Below, one piece after another: positions 51,982 through 61,611 of a DNA stretch of 64,000 bases. The stretch lies in NCBI RefSeq assembly GCF_040270295.1, contig NZ_JBELOE010000200.1. One strand, written 5' to 3'. Source of the stretch: Catenovulum sediminis. Its GTDB lineage: Bacteria > Pseudomonadota > Gammaproteobacteria > Enterobacterales > Alteromonadaceae. The notes below the pieces were generated by a model that was not told where the DNA came from, searched no databases, and was given only the letters and a program-made list of their open reading frames with translations. The stretch's first letter is position 1; each line of letters starts with the position of its first letter. The translations under genes and the position numbers were made by a program.

Positions 51982-52251
51982 ATGCAACCAGAAGTGTTTG
52001 TCGATATTTTGCAAGAAGCCATGTTTATGGTGATTTTGCTGGTGAGTATGGTTATTGTACCCAGTTTGATAGTGGGTTTAATTGTTTCTATCTTTCAGGC
52101 TGCAACATCTATTAACGAACAAACCTTAAGCTTTTTACCGCGTTTAATCGTTACGCTGGCGGCGATTATTTACGGTGGCCACTGGGGTATTAATCGTGTA
52201 ATGGAATATACCATTAGTATGTTTGCTCGAGTACAGCAGGTGGTCGGCTAA
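51982..52251 (+). CDS. fliQ: Flagellar export gate protein FliQ
   Basis: 89 residues, exactly the family length, from the ATG at 51982, preceded by GGAGG at 51973-51977. The frame is open upstream within fliP, but those codons do not belong to FliQ. Two membrane hairpin helices (MVILLVSMVIVPSLIVGLIV and LIVTLAAIIYGGHWG) and the FQAATSINEQTLSFLPR loop are diagnostic. Confidence 0.95.
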   Translation: MQPEVFVDILQEAMFMVILLVSMVIVPSLIVGLIVSIFQAATSINEQTLSFLPRLIVTLAAIIYGGHWGINRVMEYTISMFARVQQVVG

Positions 52252-52252
52252 C

Positions 52253-53029
52253 ATGAACTTTACAACAACCATGCTAATGCAGTGGATTGCAGATATTATG
52301 CTGCCGTTTGTCCGCATCTCAGCGCTGTTGGTTGTAATGATTGGGTTTAGTGGTAAAGGTGTTCCTAAACGCGTTAAAGCGTTACTCGCGTTATCAATTG
52401 CCTTGCTTATCAGTCCGACTATTCCTTCCAGCGGTTTTAACGAGCTTTTTTCTTTAGCTGGTTTTTTAGTGGTCATTCAACAAATCTTAATTGGTGTGGC
52501 CATCGGCTTTATCTCGCAAATTTTTTTAAACACCTTTGTAATGGCCGGTCAAACAATTGCAATACAAAGTGGTTTGGGTTTCGCAACCTTGGTTGATCCG
52601 GTCAATGGCATCAATACCGCTGCTATTGGTCAGTTTTACGTTATTTTGGCCACTTTAATATTTTGGGCTGTTGATGGTCATTTAATGATGATTAAAATGA
52701 TTGCGCTGAGCTTTGAAGCGATGCCTGTCAATTCAGGTTGGTTAGGTGTAGATAAAATATATAAAGTCGTTGAGTGGGGTAAATGGTTATTTCTTGCCAC
52801 CATCACGATTGCACTGACACCCATCGCTGCAATGTTAATGGTCAATTTAACCTTTGGGATCATGACGCGCGCAGCACCTCAGTTAAATATATTTTCAATT
52901 GGTTTTCCGATTACCCAAATCACAGGGTTATTAGTGGTTTGGGTCAGCCTATCTGTCTTTATGTTGCATTTTAATACTATCTGGGAAAGTGCGGCGAATT
53001 TAATGTGTGATATCGCGGGGTGCAGTTAA
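52253..53029 (+). CDS. fliR: Flagellar export gate protein FliR
   Basis: About 258 residues from the ATG one base after the fliQ stop; an earlier TTG in frame overlaps fliQ and is rejected. It has six hydrophobic segments with FliR signatures such as FVRISALLVVMIGF, GQTIAIQSGLGFATLVDPVNG and PQLNIFSIGFPITQITGLLV. It completes the FliPQR gate. Confidence 0.95.
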   Translation: MNFTTTMLMQWIADIMLPFVRISALLVVMIGFSGKGVPKRVKALLALSIALLISPTIPSSGFNELFSLAGFLVVIQQILIGVAIGFISQIFLNTFVMAGQTIAIQSGLGFATLVDPVNGINTAAIGQFYVILATLIFWAVDGHLMMIKMIALSFEAMPVNSGWLGVDKIYKVVEWGKWLFLATITIALTPIAAMLMVNLTFGIMTRAAPQLNIFSIGFPITQITGLLVVWVSLSVFMLHFNTIWESAANLMCDIAGCS

Positions 53030-54163
53030 ATGGCAGCAGATGCAGAAGGTCGCACAGAAGACCCCACATCGAAAAAATTGTCGGATGCTCGGAGTAAAGG
53101 GCAAATTCCACGCTCGCGTGAATTAAGCACTATGATGGTGTTAGTTGGCGGTGGATTGGGGTTTCTTTTATACGGTCATTATTTAGCAACGGCTATGTTC
53201 GGTATGCTGAAAAACGCTCTGACACTTGAGCGGGAAGATGCATTTGATATTTCCCGCATGTTTGTACAAATGGAAAGTGCATTAGACGCAATAGCCTGGC
53301 CGGTTTTAGCCATTAATATTGTACTTTTGATATTTGCCGTTATCGGCAATATTGCAATTGGTGGCTATAATTTTTCTGCTAAAGCGATGCGACCTAAGTT
53401 TAGTAAGATGAACCCAATTACGGGGTTTAAACGTATTTTTGGCATTCAGGGTTTAGTTGAGCTGGTTAAGTCTATCGCCAAAGTCGCGGTTGTTGTTATT
53501 TCGGCTTACGTTTGTTTTAAAATGTTTTATCAAGAATTATTGCATATCAATGTTGAGTCTATGCCTGGCGGTTTATTTAAAGCGCTGGAAATTATGATTT
53601 GGGTATTTTTAATTCTGTCAGCCTCATTAATTGTCATTACCCTGATTGATGTACCGTATCAAATTTATAATCACAACGAACAGCTCAAAATGACAAAACA
53701 GGAAGTTAAAGATGAGCACAAAAATGCAGAAGGTGATCCGCTGATCAAAGGGAAAATTCGTCAGGCGATGTTTAAGGCTTCGCAACGTCGTATGCTGCAG
53801 GAAGTGCCCAAAGCGGACGTGGTTGTGACTAACCCGACGCATTTTGCCGTTGCGCTTAAATATGATCCTTTAGGTACAGGTGCACCTATGCTAGTGGCGA
53901 AAGGCGTCGATGAGATGGCAGGACATATTAGAGACATTGCAACAGCACATGAAGTCCCCATTTTAACGGCACCCATGTTGGCACGTGCGATTTATTACAC
54001 TACTGAGTTTGAAGAAGAGATACCAGAAAAGTTGTTTGCTGCGGTGGCTCAAGTATTGGCTTATGTATTTGCGCTGCGCGATTATAAAAAAGGCAAAGTC
54101 AAAAAACGACCTAAACAGTTTAGATCTTCAAACTTACCGATTCCGCCGGATATGTATTACTAA
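53030..54163 (+). CDS. flhB: Flagellar export switch protein FlhB
   Basis: 377 residues, starting at the base after fliR. It has the N-terminal GRTEDPTSKKLSDARSKGQIPRS-type region, four membrane segments and the autocleavage motif NPTH at residues 268-271 in VVVTNPTHFAVALKY. Cleavage there switches export specificity together with FliK. It is the last flagellar gene in the window; flhA does not follow. Confidence 0.96.
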   Translation: MAADAEGRTEDPTSKKLSDARSKGQIPRSRELSTMMVLVGGGLGFLLYGHYLATAMFGMLKNALTLEREDAFDISRMFVQMESALDAIAWPVLAINIVLLIFAVIGNIAIGGYNFSAKAMRPKFSKMNPITGFKRIFGIQGLVELVKSIAKVAVVVISAYVCFKMFYQELLHINVESMPGGLFKALEIMIWVFLILSASLIVITLIDVPYQIYNHNEQLKMTKQEVKDEHKNAEGDPLIKGKIRQAMFKASQRRMLQEVPKADVVVTNPTHFAVALKYDPLGTGAPMLVAKGVDEMAGHIRDIATAHEVPILTAPMLARAIYYTTEFEEEIPEKLFAAVAQVLAYVFALRDYKKGKVKKRPKQFRSSNLPIPPDMYY

Positions 54164-54202
54164 GCCGTTAACAGTTACAAGCGAATTAACGCAGCTTGGC
54201 GT

Positions 54203-55099
54203 TTAGTCCAGCTTGGTATGCACCACCGAGATGCCCTGCGCTGTTAACAGCTTAGTTAAACTATTTTGCCCAGTCATATGCATCAAACCCACTGCAATAA
54301 ATACATTGCCTTGTTTGATTTCAGGCAGTAGTTTTTGCAGCCATTTTTTATTGCGCTTATCAAGCAGAACCTGTTGTGTAAATTGATGACTTGGATATAT
54401 TTTAGCCGTCTCTTGCATCAAATTTTCAAGCGCGAGATGATCACCGCTCGACCACAGTGAAACCAGATGCGTCAGGGTCATTTTTGTATCTTGCTGCTGA
54501 ACAAATACATCCAGCAATAGATCTTTGCCACCGTTTTCAGCTTCATTAAAATAGCTAATTTGCTGTTTTGCAGATTCTAGGCCTAATATCTCAACCTTTA
54601 ATTTATGCGCGGTATCCATTAATTCTTTGTCGATAGATTGTGCAAAACTGAACCCTTCAGTTTGTGTTTGTAAAATATTGAGTTGCAGTGCAATAAACCA
54701 AGGTTTGTAGGAGGAGAGCTGTGCGATATCTAAGCCATGTTCGGCCAATAGAGTTTGTAGTTTTGTGAGCTCATTTTCCGTCAAAAAGCTTTGCAATTTC
54801 ATCTGCTTGGGCAATTTAGCCAGTTTTAACATTGTGTCGCGAATATACCCAGCTTGGTAATCAAAAAGGTTAAGCTCGGTAATGAGTAAGCGCGCATCTT
54901 TTAGTTTATTTTTGGCAGGTGTTACCATTTCAAGCATTGGCGGGGTGGTTGCATGTACTGTACCCATCAGCCATGATGTTTTTCCTTGATAACTTAATTG
55001 CCAAAGCGAGGGGCCCGCTAGTGCTGAATAAGATAGACAGCACAGCAGTATGGTTAAAATTAAGTTTTTAAGCTTTACTAAAATCATACTAGCGATCAA
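54203..55099 (-). CDS. TraB/GumN family protein, exported
   Basis: 298 residues from the first ATG; an ATG four codons later is possible. A signal peptide ends near ALAG. The TraB/GumN signatures are the N-terminal WLMGTVHATTPPM and the C-terminal VFIAVGLMHMTGQNSL, the two GxxH motifs that define this putative metallo-hydrolase fold. The bacterial function is not established. It overlaps the upstream S41 protease gene by 11 bases, so the two are probably co-expressed. Confidence 0.82.
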   Translation of the reverse strand: MIASMILVKLKNLILTILLCCLSYSALAGPSLWQLSYQGKTSWLMGTVHATTPPMLEMVTPAKNKLKDARLLITELNLFDYQAGYIRDTMLKLAKLPKQMKLQSFLTENELTKLQTLLAEHGLDIAQLSSYKPWFIALQLNILQTQTEGFSFAQSIDKELMDTAHKLKVEILGLESAKQQISYFNEAENGGKDLLLDVFVQQQDTKMTLTHLVSLWSSGDHLALENLMQETAKIYPSHQFTQQVLLDKRNKKWLQKLLPEIKQGNVFIAVGLMHMTGQNSLTKLLTAQGISVVHTKLD

Positions 55100-56504
55100 T
55101 TAACATGCCGGGTAAAGTTTTTCTTGGAATGTTGACGGTTCGCTGGTTTTGTCCGTTTATAATCGGTTTATGAGCTGTTTTCTCCGCTGTCTCATCAAGT
55201 TTACATACGCCCGATTGCAAATAATTAATCGAAGCATGGACGATAGGATCGTCTGTACTGCCCCAAGGATACGGCATATTAGAATCAGTCACATCGCATC
55301 CGCTATCAACTGGAATACCATTTAAATAATCACCAAAACCCAGTGCATTATTGGTTTGAAAATTTAAAGCCAATAGGGTTTCGTCGCAGTATTCGTCTGG
55401 ATAAAAACCAACCGGTTTGCCAAAGGTTTGCTCGCCGATAACCGTGACGTCTAAATATGCCTCAATGTCTAAACTATTGATCAAGGTTTCGCTGGCGGAT
55501 GCGGTTGATTTGTTTGTTAGCACAATCAGTGAATCTAAATTTAAACTGTTGTTCAGGACATTTTGGTAATCCTGAAATTGGTCTGAATTGTTTAAATTTG
55601 ACCAAATGAGATCTTCGGCAGTGTAGCTCGCGTTAAACTCGGCATTGTTGGCATTGTGTTCTATTTCAATAAAGGTTTGTCGATCAATTCGCTCGCCCGC
55701 TAGATAAAGCGCTAAACGCGCGGATGCAGATAACAAACCGCCTGTATTGTGGCGTAAGTCTAAAACAAAGTGGTCGAAGTCTTGCTGTTTAATGTTGGCA
55801 AATACGGCATCTAATTCATCCGCCGTACTTTCCAAAAAACCGTTCGGAAAAGCGAGGTAAGCCACGGTGCCGGCATTGGTCTGAATTAGTTTATTGTCAG
55901 CTAAACTGTTTACCTTAAATGCCGATTTTTCCAATACGGCAACTTGTTCCTGCTGGTTTAGATCACGCCAGCTAAAGGTTAATTGGTACCCAGCTTGATC
56001 TGGTCCAAATGCTTGATGATAACTTTGTATATCAGCATTATTGAGCCAATTGACAAAAGTAGATGCGGGAATATCACCAATTGAAATGATTTCTTGTCCA
56101 CGTTGAATGCCGGCCAGATGAGCAGACGAGCCAGTGAAAGTTTGAAAGACAAATAACTTGTCGTCTGACACGCTAAGCTGAATGCCAAAACCAAATTCAC
56201 TGCCGCTGATTAAACCATCCCAATCATCAGTTGATAACGCGACACTGAACCTATCTTTAACGGGTAATACATCGGCTAACAAAGTATTGGTTGTGGGGTA
56301 TTGTGAAAACGCATTTTGTGGGGTTTGCAGTTCTTCTAACCACAAATAATCATTTTGTAGAGTTTGATACCAATGTTGATTTATCGCAGCCCGACTACAA
56401 CTGCTATTTGCAAGCTTGGAATTGTCTGTGTTATCCGAGCCCCCGCAGGACGCTAATAAACTAGACGAGAGTATCCATACACCTAATCTGAATTTTTGAA
56501 ACAT
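55089..56504 (-). CDS. S41-family (C-terminal processing) peptidase, lipoprotein
   Basis: 471 residues. The N terminus is a lipoprotein signal with the lipobox LLASC (Cys20). A PDZ-like domain covers about 100-190 (HLAGIQRGQEIISIGDIPA). The protease core has VLDLRHNTGG near 247-256 and the nucleophile region NKSTASASETL near 331-341. It should cleave C-terminal tails of periplasmic or surface proteins. The C-terminal 110 residues show a Cys-rich section with YCDETLLAL and GCDVTDSN. Confidence 0.85.
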   Translation of the reverse strand: MFQKFRLGVWILSSSLLASCGGSDNTDNSKLANSSCSRAAINQHWYQTLQNDYLWLEELQTPQNAFSQYPTTNTLLADVLPVKDRFSVALSTDDWDGLISGSEFGFGIQLSVSDDKLFVFQTFTGSSAHLAGIQRGQEIISIGDIPASTFVNWLNNADIQSYHQAFGPDQAGYQLTFSWRDLNQQEQVAVLEKSAFKVNSLADNKLIQTNAGTVAYLAFPNGFLESTADELDAVFANIKQQDFDHFVLDLRHNTGGLLSASARLALYLAGERIDRQTFIEIEHNANNAEFNASYTAEDLIWSNLNNSDQFQDYQNVLNNSLNLDSLIVLTNKSTASASETLINSLDIEAYLDVTVIGEQTFGKPVGFYPDEYCDETLLALNFQTNNALGFGDYLNGIPVDSGCDVTDSNMPYPWGSTDDPIVHASINYLQSGVCKLDETAEKTAHKPIINGQNQRTVNIPRKTLPGMLIDR

Positions 56505-56529
56505 AAATCTACCGTGAATCGTTCAATCA

Positions 56530-57126
56530 TTAAAAATGAAAACTACCTTGTACACCATAAATGCGACTCTCGGCAACTATTTGCGCGTGAATTGTTGCAG
56601 AAACATTGTCTGAAAAATAATATTCCCCTTTTAATTTTACGCCTAGTTTTTTATTTTCCGGTGTTTTTGTTGTTTGCAAGTATTCCTCCGGTACTTTATA
56701 TACCAACGCACTGTATATTCTAAACGCTGAAGTTAGATTGATTTTTGAACCCGCCTCTAAAGCCAGTTGTGAGTTTCTGTTGGCCGCACGATGTTGATAA
56801 TTAGCTTGTTTATCGTTTAGTGTATTTGTTTGCATCAACAAGCTAGCGTTTAAGGCAACGTCAGAATTTAAATTGAGTTGATAACCCGTGCCCGCTTGAA
56901 TACGATTTTGCGGTTGTGTCGAATCAATTTCAGCAGTAAAAAACAATTGGCTTTGTTGCTGCGGCTGGTGAATATGTAAATAATTTTCATTTTTAGCGTC
57001 TAACGAAAAATAGGCTTGCGTTGATTGCATAAAAAAGGATTCTGTATCAATTGCATGTGCCAATTGAATGCTAGGTAATAGTATCAACACAGACACTATT
57101 ATTTGCAGTGCTTTTTTTGATTCCAT
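56530..57126 (-). CDS. Putative small outer-membrane beta-barrel protein
   Basis: 198 residues, not recognised as a named family. A signal peptide (ALQIIVSVLILLPSIQLAHA) is followed by alternating polar/apolar strands (LFFTAEIDS, GTGYQLNLNSDVALNASLLMQT, LALEAGSKINL, KLGVKLKGEYYF). The chain ends in Phe (VQGSFHF), the usual C-terminal signal for BAM insertion. It begins just upstream of the S41 lipoprotein gene with a 25-base gap and may share its transcript. Confidence 0.6.
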   Translation of the reverse strand: MESKKALQIIVSVLILLPSIQLAHAIDTESFFMQSTQAYFSLDAKNENYLHIHQPQQQSQLFFTAEIDSTQPQNRIQAGTGYQLNLNSDVALNASLLMQTNTLNDKQANYQHRAANRNSQLALEAGSKINLTSAFRIYSALVYKVPEEYLQTTKTPENKKLGVKLKGEYYFSDNVSATIHAQIVAESRIYGVQGSFHF

Positions 57127-57250
57127 GTGTTTATGCTCCGCCCGCTAAACGAGTCTTGCCGCTCGTTACTAAAGTTTAGACGAAGAATTTAAAAAATGAC
57201 GGAAAAATGAGCAGAAAAATAAAAAAATTTATGTGAAAGGGAACTATTTA

Positions 57251-57280
57251 GCAAGCCCACGAAAATATCGAAAGGCTTGC
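57251..57280 (-). terminator. Possible hairpin terminator downstream of orn
   Basis: GCAAGCC (57251-57257) and GGCTTGC (57274-57280) form a 7-base stem with a 16-base loop beyond the orn stop on the minus strand. The following bases are A/T-rich but lack a T-run, so termination would be weak. Confidence 0.35.
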
Positions 57281-57304
57281 TGACAGAATGGCAGTTATAA
57301 CTAA

Positions 57305-57850
57305 TTAAACTTTAAAGAATTCTTTTTTATAACGCGCCAGCTCTTCAATAGATTCGTGGATATCTTGCAACGCTAAATGAGTGCCTTTTTTCTTGTAGTC
57401 ACTCACAAGCTCAGGTCGCCATCTACGTGCCAACTCTTTCACTGTGCTTACATCTAAGTTTCGATAGTGGAAATAAGCTTCCAGTTCTTGCATATGAATA
57501 TACATAAAACGTCGGTCCTGACTGATGCTGTTACCGCACATAGGCGATTTACCCGCAGGGACATATTGTTTTAAAAATTCAATAGTACGCTTTTGAGCTT
57601 CGATGATATCGATGTCGCTTTCACGACATCTCTGCGTTAATCCTGATTTACCGTGCTGATTAATGCACCATTCATCCATATTATCCAAAACTTCATCTGG
57701 TTGATGAATCGCAAACACCGGGCCTTCTGCAATGATATTGAGTTCACTATCAGTGACTATCGTCGCAATTTCCAGTACCTTATCGCGCTCTGGTTCAAGA
57801 CCCGTCATTTCAAGATCAAGCCAGACAAGATTATTTTCGCTAAATGACAT
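57305..57850 (-). CDS. orn: Oligoribonuclease
   Basis: 181 residues. The DEDDh exonuclease motif starts with WLDLEMTGLEPERD (D12 and E14); GNSISQDRRFMYIHM near 108 and the C-terminal THLALQDIHESI with the catalytic His/Asp complete it. Orn degrades two- to five-base RNA and pGpG, the end product of cyclic-di-GMP turnover. It is divergent from rsgA, as in E. coli. Confidence 0.97.
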   Translation of the reverse strand: MSFSENNLVWLDLEMTGLEPERDKVLEIATIVTDSELNIIAEGPVFAIHQPDEVLDNMDEWCINQHGKSGLTQRCRESDIDIIEAQKRTIEFLKQYVPAGKSPMCGNSISQDRRFMYIHMQELEAYFHYRNLDVSTVKELARRWRPELVSDYKKKGTHLALQDIHESIEELARYKKEFFKV

Positions 57851-57981
57851 ATAGTATTCCTACTCAACCCTTTCTTTGATACATAGTTAGAAAAGAAAGT
57901 ATTCATTGCTGCAACTTGAATATAGTGTAAAGTTGCGCTCGTTTGATCAGTCTATCGTTATTATTTATTAAAAGTAGCATT

Positions 57982-59025
57982 GTGGCAAAAAAAAAGAAAC
58001 TAACCAAACAACAACTTAGACGCATGCGATCTAATCGTAGCAGAAAATTGGAGCAAACAGAAAATAATCCTGACAATTTGCCGGATGATTCTAATTTGGG
58101 TCCAGCCCAGCACGGTCAGGTGATTAGCCGATATGGCCAGCATGCAGATATTGAAGATGAAAGTGGCAATTTAATTCGTTGTGACTTACGTCGCACTATT
58201 GGCTCATTGGTCGCAGGTGATAAAATAATCTGGCGCGAAAATTTAACCGGTGGTGACAGTCAAGGCGTGGTAGAAGCAGTGCAAGAGCGGAGCTCTGTGC
58301 TGACTCGGCCTGATTTTTACGACGGGGTTAAACCTGTAGCGGCTAATATTGAGCAAGTTGTTATTTTATCCTCCATCAAACCCGAGCTGTCTCTGCAAAT
58401 TATAGATCGCTACCTAGTGGCGGTTGAAACCATGGGCGCAGAACCTGTGGTGGTTATTAACAAGTCTGATTTGTTGCCAGAAGCGGAAAAGCAAAAGATT
58501 GACCAAGAACTGCAATATTACCGAGATATTGGCTATCAAGTGCACTGGCTCAGTGTTAAAGCTGAAGAGGGAATTGAGCTCATTCATCAAATTTTGAAAA
58601 ACAGAATTTCTATCGTGGTCGGTCAATCAGGTGTTGGCAAATCTTCTTTGGTTAATCAGTTATTGCCAGATACCGATGCAGCCGTGGGGGATATTGATAC
58701 CATCGGCTTGGGAACGCATACCACAACGGTTGCCCGCTTATACCACTTGTCGCATGGCGGAGATTTAATTGACTCACCGGGGGTGCGAGAGTTTGCACTA
58801 TGGCATTTAAGTGCTGAGCAAATTTTTGATGGTTTTATTGAGTTTGCGCAATACAGTGCAAGGTGTAAATTTAGAGACTGCAAACATTTGGAAGATCCGG
58901 GCTGCGGTTTACGCAAAGCGGTCGAAGCAGGGCAGGTAAAACCACACAGGCTAGAGCATTATCATAAAATTTTACAGTCTGTAGTAGAGAATAAACCCGC
59001 TTATAAATTAGATATTCATAAATGA
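57982..59025 (+). CDS. rsgA: Ribosome small-subunit-dependent GTPase A
   Basis: About 347 residues from the GTG at 57982, which gives the usual basic start VAKKKKLTKQQLRRMRSNR; an earlier TTG in frame adds a non-conserved hydrophobic tail. An OB fold (about 45-110) precedes a circularly permuted GTPase domain: NKSDLLPE (G4), GQSGVGKSSLVNQLL (G1), GTHTTT (G2), DSPGVREF (G3). The zinc motif CKFRDCKHLEDPGC is intact. RsgA acts in late 30S maturation. Confidence 0.96.
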   Translation: MAKKKKLTKQQLRRMRSNRSRKLEQTENNPDNLPDDSNLGPAQHGQVISRYGQHADIEDESGNLIRCDLRRTIGSLVAGDKIIWRENLTGGDSQGVVEAVQERSSVLTRPDFYDGVKPVAANIEQVVILSSIKPELSLQIIDRYLVAVETMGAEPVVVINKSDLLPEAEKQKIDQELQYYRDIGYQVHWLSVKAEEGIELIHQILKNRISIVVGQSGVGKSSLVNQLLPDTDAAVGDIDTIGLGTHTTTVARLYHLSHGGDLIDSPGVREFALWHLSAEQIFDGFIEFAQYSARCKFRDCKHLEDPGCGLRKAVEAGQVKPHRLEHYHKILQSVVENKPAYKLDIHK

Positions 59026-59150
59026 TGTGAAGCCTGTAGAGCCTGATACGCTATTTGCTTCTACAAAATTTATACAGAAAAGTTTAACAGGCTTTAGTAT
59101 CATAGCCGCCATAAAATTTTAGCTTTCTGATTGTTAGTAAAGGAACAGCA

Positions 59151-60005
59151 GTGTCATTAGAAAAATTTAAAGTAGCATTACAGTACATTACACCACAACA
59201 TGCATTGTCTAGAGTTGTAGGGATGTTAGCCGCTAGCCAGAATAAACTCATTAGTCAGGCATTTATCCGTTGGTTTGCTGGCGCCTATCATATTCGCTTG
59301 GAAGAGGCTCAGGTTAAAAAGCTAAGTGATTTTGCATCTTTTAATGATTTTTTCACGCGTGCTTTAGAAATTGATGCACGTCCCATCGAAACGAGTGAGT
59401 GGGTGTCACCGGTCGACGGTGAGGTCAGTCAGTGTGGGAAAATTGACGGCGATAGCATTTTTCAGGCTAAGGGGCATAATTATAGTCTGACGACTTTGTT
59501 AGGTGGCGATGAAGAAAATGCTGCAGTATACAAAGATGGGTGTTTTTCAACTATTTATTTATCACCGAGTGATTATCATAGAATCCATATGCCCTGTACA
59601 GGTCGGCTGAAAAGAATGGTTTATGTACCGGGCAAATTATTTTCAGTGAATCAAGCGACAACCCGTAACGTAAATGGTTTGTTTGCACGCAATGAACGAG
59701 TCGTTTGTTTTTTTGATACTGAATATGGTGAGTTAGCAATGGTTTTGGTTGGCGCCATGATAGTTGCCAGCATTGAAACCATTTGGTCAGGCGTTATTAC
59801 GCCGCCGACAGGTAGACGTCCATTTACTTGGCACTATGATAACCAGCCTCCAATTATTATCGAAAAAGGTCAGGAAATGGGGCGTTTTAAATTGGGCTCA
59901 ACGGTTGTTATGACCTTTGCCAATCCGCACCTTGACTTTGCCGATGGCGCGCAAGCAGGCAAAAAAGTGCGTTTAGGTGAAGTATTGGCTAACCGCTCAA
60001 AATAA
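59151..60005 (+). CDS. psd: Phosphatidylserine decarboxylase proenzyme
   Basis: 284 residues from a GTG start with an AAAGGAA ribosome-binding site. The self-cleavage motif LGST lies at about 248-251, so Ser250 becomes the pyruvoyl group. The catalytic WVSPVDGEVSQCG and SPSDYHRIHMP segments are present. It makes phosphatidylethanolamine in the inner membrane. The rsgA-psd order is conserved in gammaproteobacteria. Confidence 0.97.
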   Translation: MSLEKFKVALQYITPQHALSRVVGMLAASQNKLISQAFIRWFAGAYHIRLEEAQVKKLSDFASFNDFFTRALEIDARPIETSEWVSPVDGEVSQCGKIDGDSIFQAKGHNYSLTTLLGGDEENAAVYKDGCFSTIYLSPSDYHRIHMPCTGRLKRMVYVPGKLFSVNQATTRNVNGLFARNERVVCFFDTEYGELAMVLVGAMIVASIETIWSGVITPPTGRRPFTWHYDNQPPIIIEKGQEMGRFKLGSTVVMTFANPHLDFADGAQAGKKVRLGEVLANRSK

Positions 60006-60006
60006 A

Positions 60007-60888
60007 ATGAGTTCATTAAAATCGACTGCAGCAGAGCAAAAGGTTGCTTTGTTGCAGGTGCATATGGGCGTCTTGCTGTTAGGCGGGACGGCGCTATTTT
60101 CAAAAATTGTTCCGCTAAGTGGCTCTGCAATATCGTTGGCCCGCGCGGCAATCGCAGCCCTGTTTTTGGCGATGATTGTTAAAGCGACCGAAGGGCGATT
60201 ATCACTGAATAGTTTTCGGGATTATCGCAACGGCGTTATTTTAGGTGTTTTTATGGCCATCCATTGGGTGACCTATTTTTATGCCATGCAATTATCATCC
60301 GTTGCTACAGGTATGATAGCCTTGTATACCTACCCTGTGATGATAGTGTTAATCGAACCTTTGCTACACAAACAGTTGCCCAAGTTGATGGATGTGGTAA
60401 TGGCGATGTTTGTATTGGCTGGCGTGGCCTTAATGGTGCCCAACTTATCATTGGAAAGTGATTATACCTTGGGTATTTTACTAGGTGTGTTGTCTGCCGT
60501 ATTTTTTGCCGCCCGAAACATTATGAATCATAAAGTGTTTGCCCATTATTCCGGGACAAAAAACATGATGTTTCAATCCTTTGTTATTGCTTTGGTATTA
60601 ATGCCTTTTGAAATCACTTCATTTTCTGAGATTAAAGATTCAACTATCGCTTGGTTGCTATTGCTTGGCGTTGTGTTTACCGCTTTACCCCATTCTTTAA
60701 TTGTTAATGGCCTGCGCTCGATTCGAGCAAAAACCATGAGTTTAGTTTCCTGTCTGTCTCCCTGTTATGGAACCGCTTTTGCTGCTATATTTCTGACCGA
60801 GTATCCAAGCTGGCAAACTTTGCTTGGGGGCGCAATGGTTGTCTCGGCAGCCGTTTTTGAAACATGGTCGGTGAACCGTCAAAAATAG
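60007..60888 (+). CDS. EamA/DMT-superfamily transporter
   Basis: About 293 residues from the ATG one base after psd. There are ten hydrophobic segments in two repeats, including HMGVLLLGGTALFSKIVPL, GVFMAIHWVTYFYAMQL and GILLGVLSAVFFAARNIM. This is the drug/metabolite transporter pattern. The substrate is unknown. Confidence 0.85.
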   Translation: MSSLKSTAAEQKVALLQVHMGVLLLGGTALFSKIVPLSGSAISLARAAIAALFLAMIVKATEGRLSLNSFRDYRNGVILGVFMAIHWVTYFYAMQLSSVATGMIALYTYPVMIVLIEPLLHKQLPKLMDVVMAMFVLAGVALMVPNLSLESDYTLGILLGVLSAVFFAARNIMNHKVFAHYSGTKNMMFQSFVIALVLMPFEITSFSEIKDSTIAWLLLLGVVFTALPHSLIVNGLRSIRAKTMSLVSCLSPCYGTAFAAIFLTEYPSWQTLLGGAMVVSAAVFETWSVNRQK

Positions 60889-60897
60889 GAAAAGGGT

Positions 60898-61611
60898 ATG
60901 TTTATTTGGGCGCATCGGGGTGCCAGTAGTATTGCACCTGAAAACACGATAAAAGCTTTTGAACAGGCAATACAAGCTCAAGCTGATGGTATTGAACTTG
61001 ACGTACAAGTTGTAGAAAACATTCCTGTTGTATTACACGATGCGTGGTTACAGCAAACAACCAATGGAATAGGGCATGTCACTCAAGTTGCTTTTGGTTA
61101 TTTACAATCGTTAGATGCGGGCGATGGGCAAAGCGTACCGACCTTAAGAGATGTGCTGATGCATATCAATGGGCGCTGTAAGATTAATATTGAATTAAAA
61201 GCAGCAGATTGTGAAGCATTGATTCTGGCTGATATTGAATATGCGCTAGAACATAGTGCAGTGACTGCGGACGATATTTTGGTATCTTCTTTTAATCATC
61301 GGATGTTGGCTCGTTTTGCTAAATTAGCACCGGCCATACGTTTGGGTGCATTAACCGCAAATTTGCCACTGAGCTTAGCAGAGTTTGCAACTGAGCTTGG
61401 CGCTTGGTCGGTGCATTGTGCTCGTGATTTTATTGATCAGGATTTTGTGCAGGATGCTCATCAGCGAGGGTTAAAAGTTTTTGTTTACACCATCAATCAT
61501 GCTGAAGATATGGAAAAAATGCACCAGTTGGGCGTTGACGGCATATTTACCGATTACCCAACGCGCGCAAGGCAGTTATTTTCAGTTGTAGAGCCAAGTT
61601 CAGCATCGTAA
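60898..61611 (+). CDS. ugpQ: Glycerophosphodiester phosphodiesterase
   Basis: 237 residues. The catalytic start is WAHRGASSIAPENTIKAFEQA, followed by GIELDVQ and VVLHD, with INIELK in the middle and GLKVFVYTINHAEDMEKMHQLGVDGIFTDYP at the end, all typical of the GDPD TIM barrel. No signal peptide is seen, so it is cytoplasmic like UgpQ. It hydrolyses deacylated phospholipids to glycerol 3-phosphate. The gene name is by family resemblance. Confidence 0.9.
   Translation: MFIWAHRGASSIAPENTIKAFEQAIQAQADGIELDVQVVENIPVVLHDAWLQQTTNGIGHVTQVAFGYLQSLDAGDGQSVPTLRDVLMHINGRCKINIELKAADCEALILADIEYALEHSAVTADDILVSSFNHRMLARFAKLAPAIRLGALTANLPLSLAEFATELGAWSVHCARDFIDQDFVQDAHQRGLKVFVYTINHAEDMEKMHQLGVDGIFTDYPTRARQLFSVVEPSSAS

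Noticed and set aside
59030..59095. AAGCCTGT/ACAGGCTT inverted repeat between rsgA and psd as a terminator
   Set aside because: The arms are far apart and no T-run follows; both genes are usually co-located without such a site.
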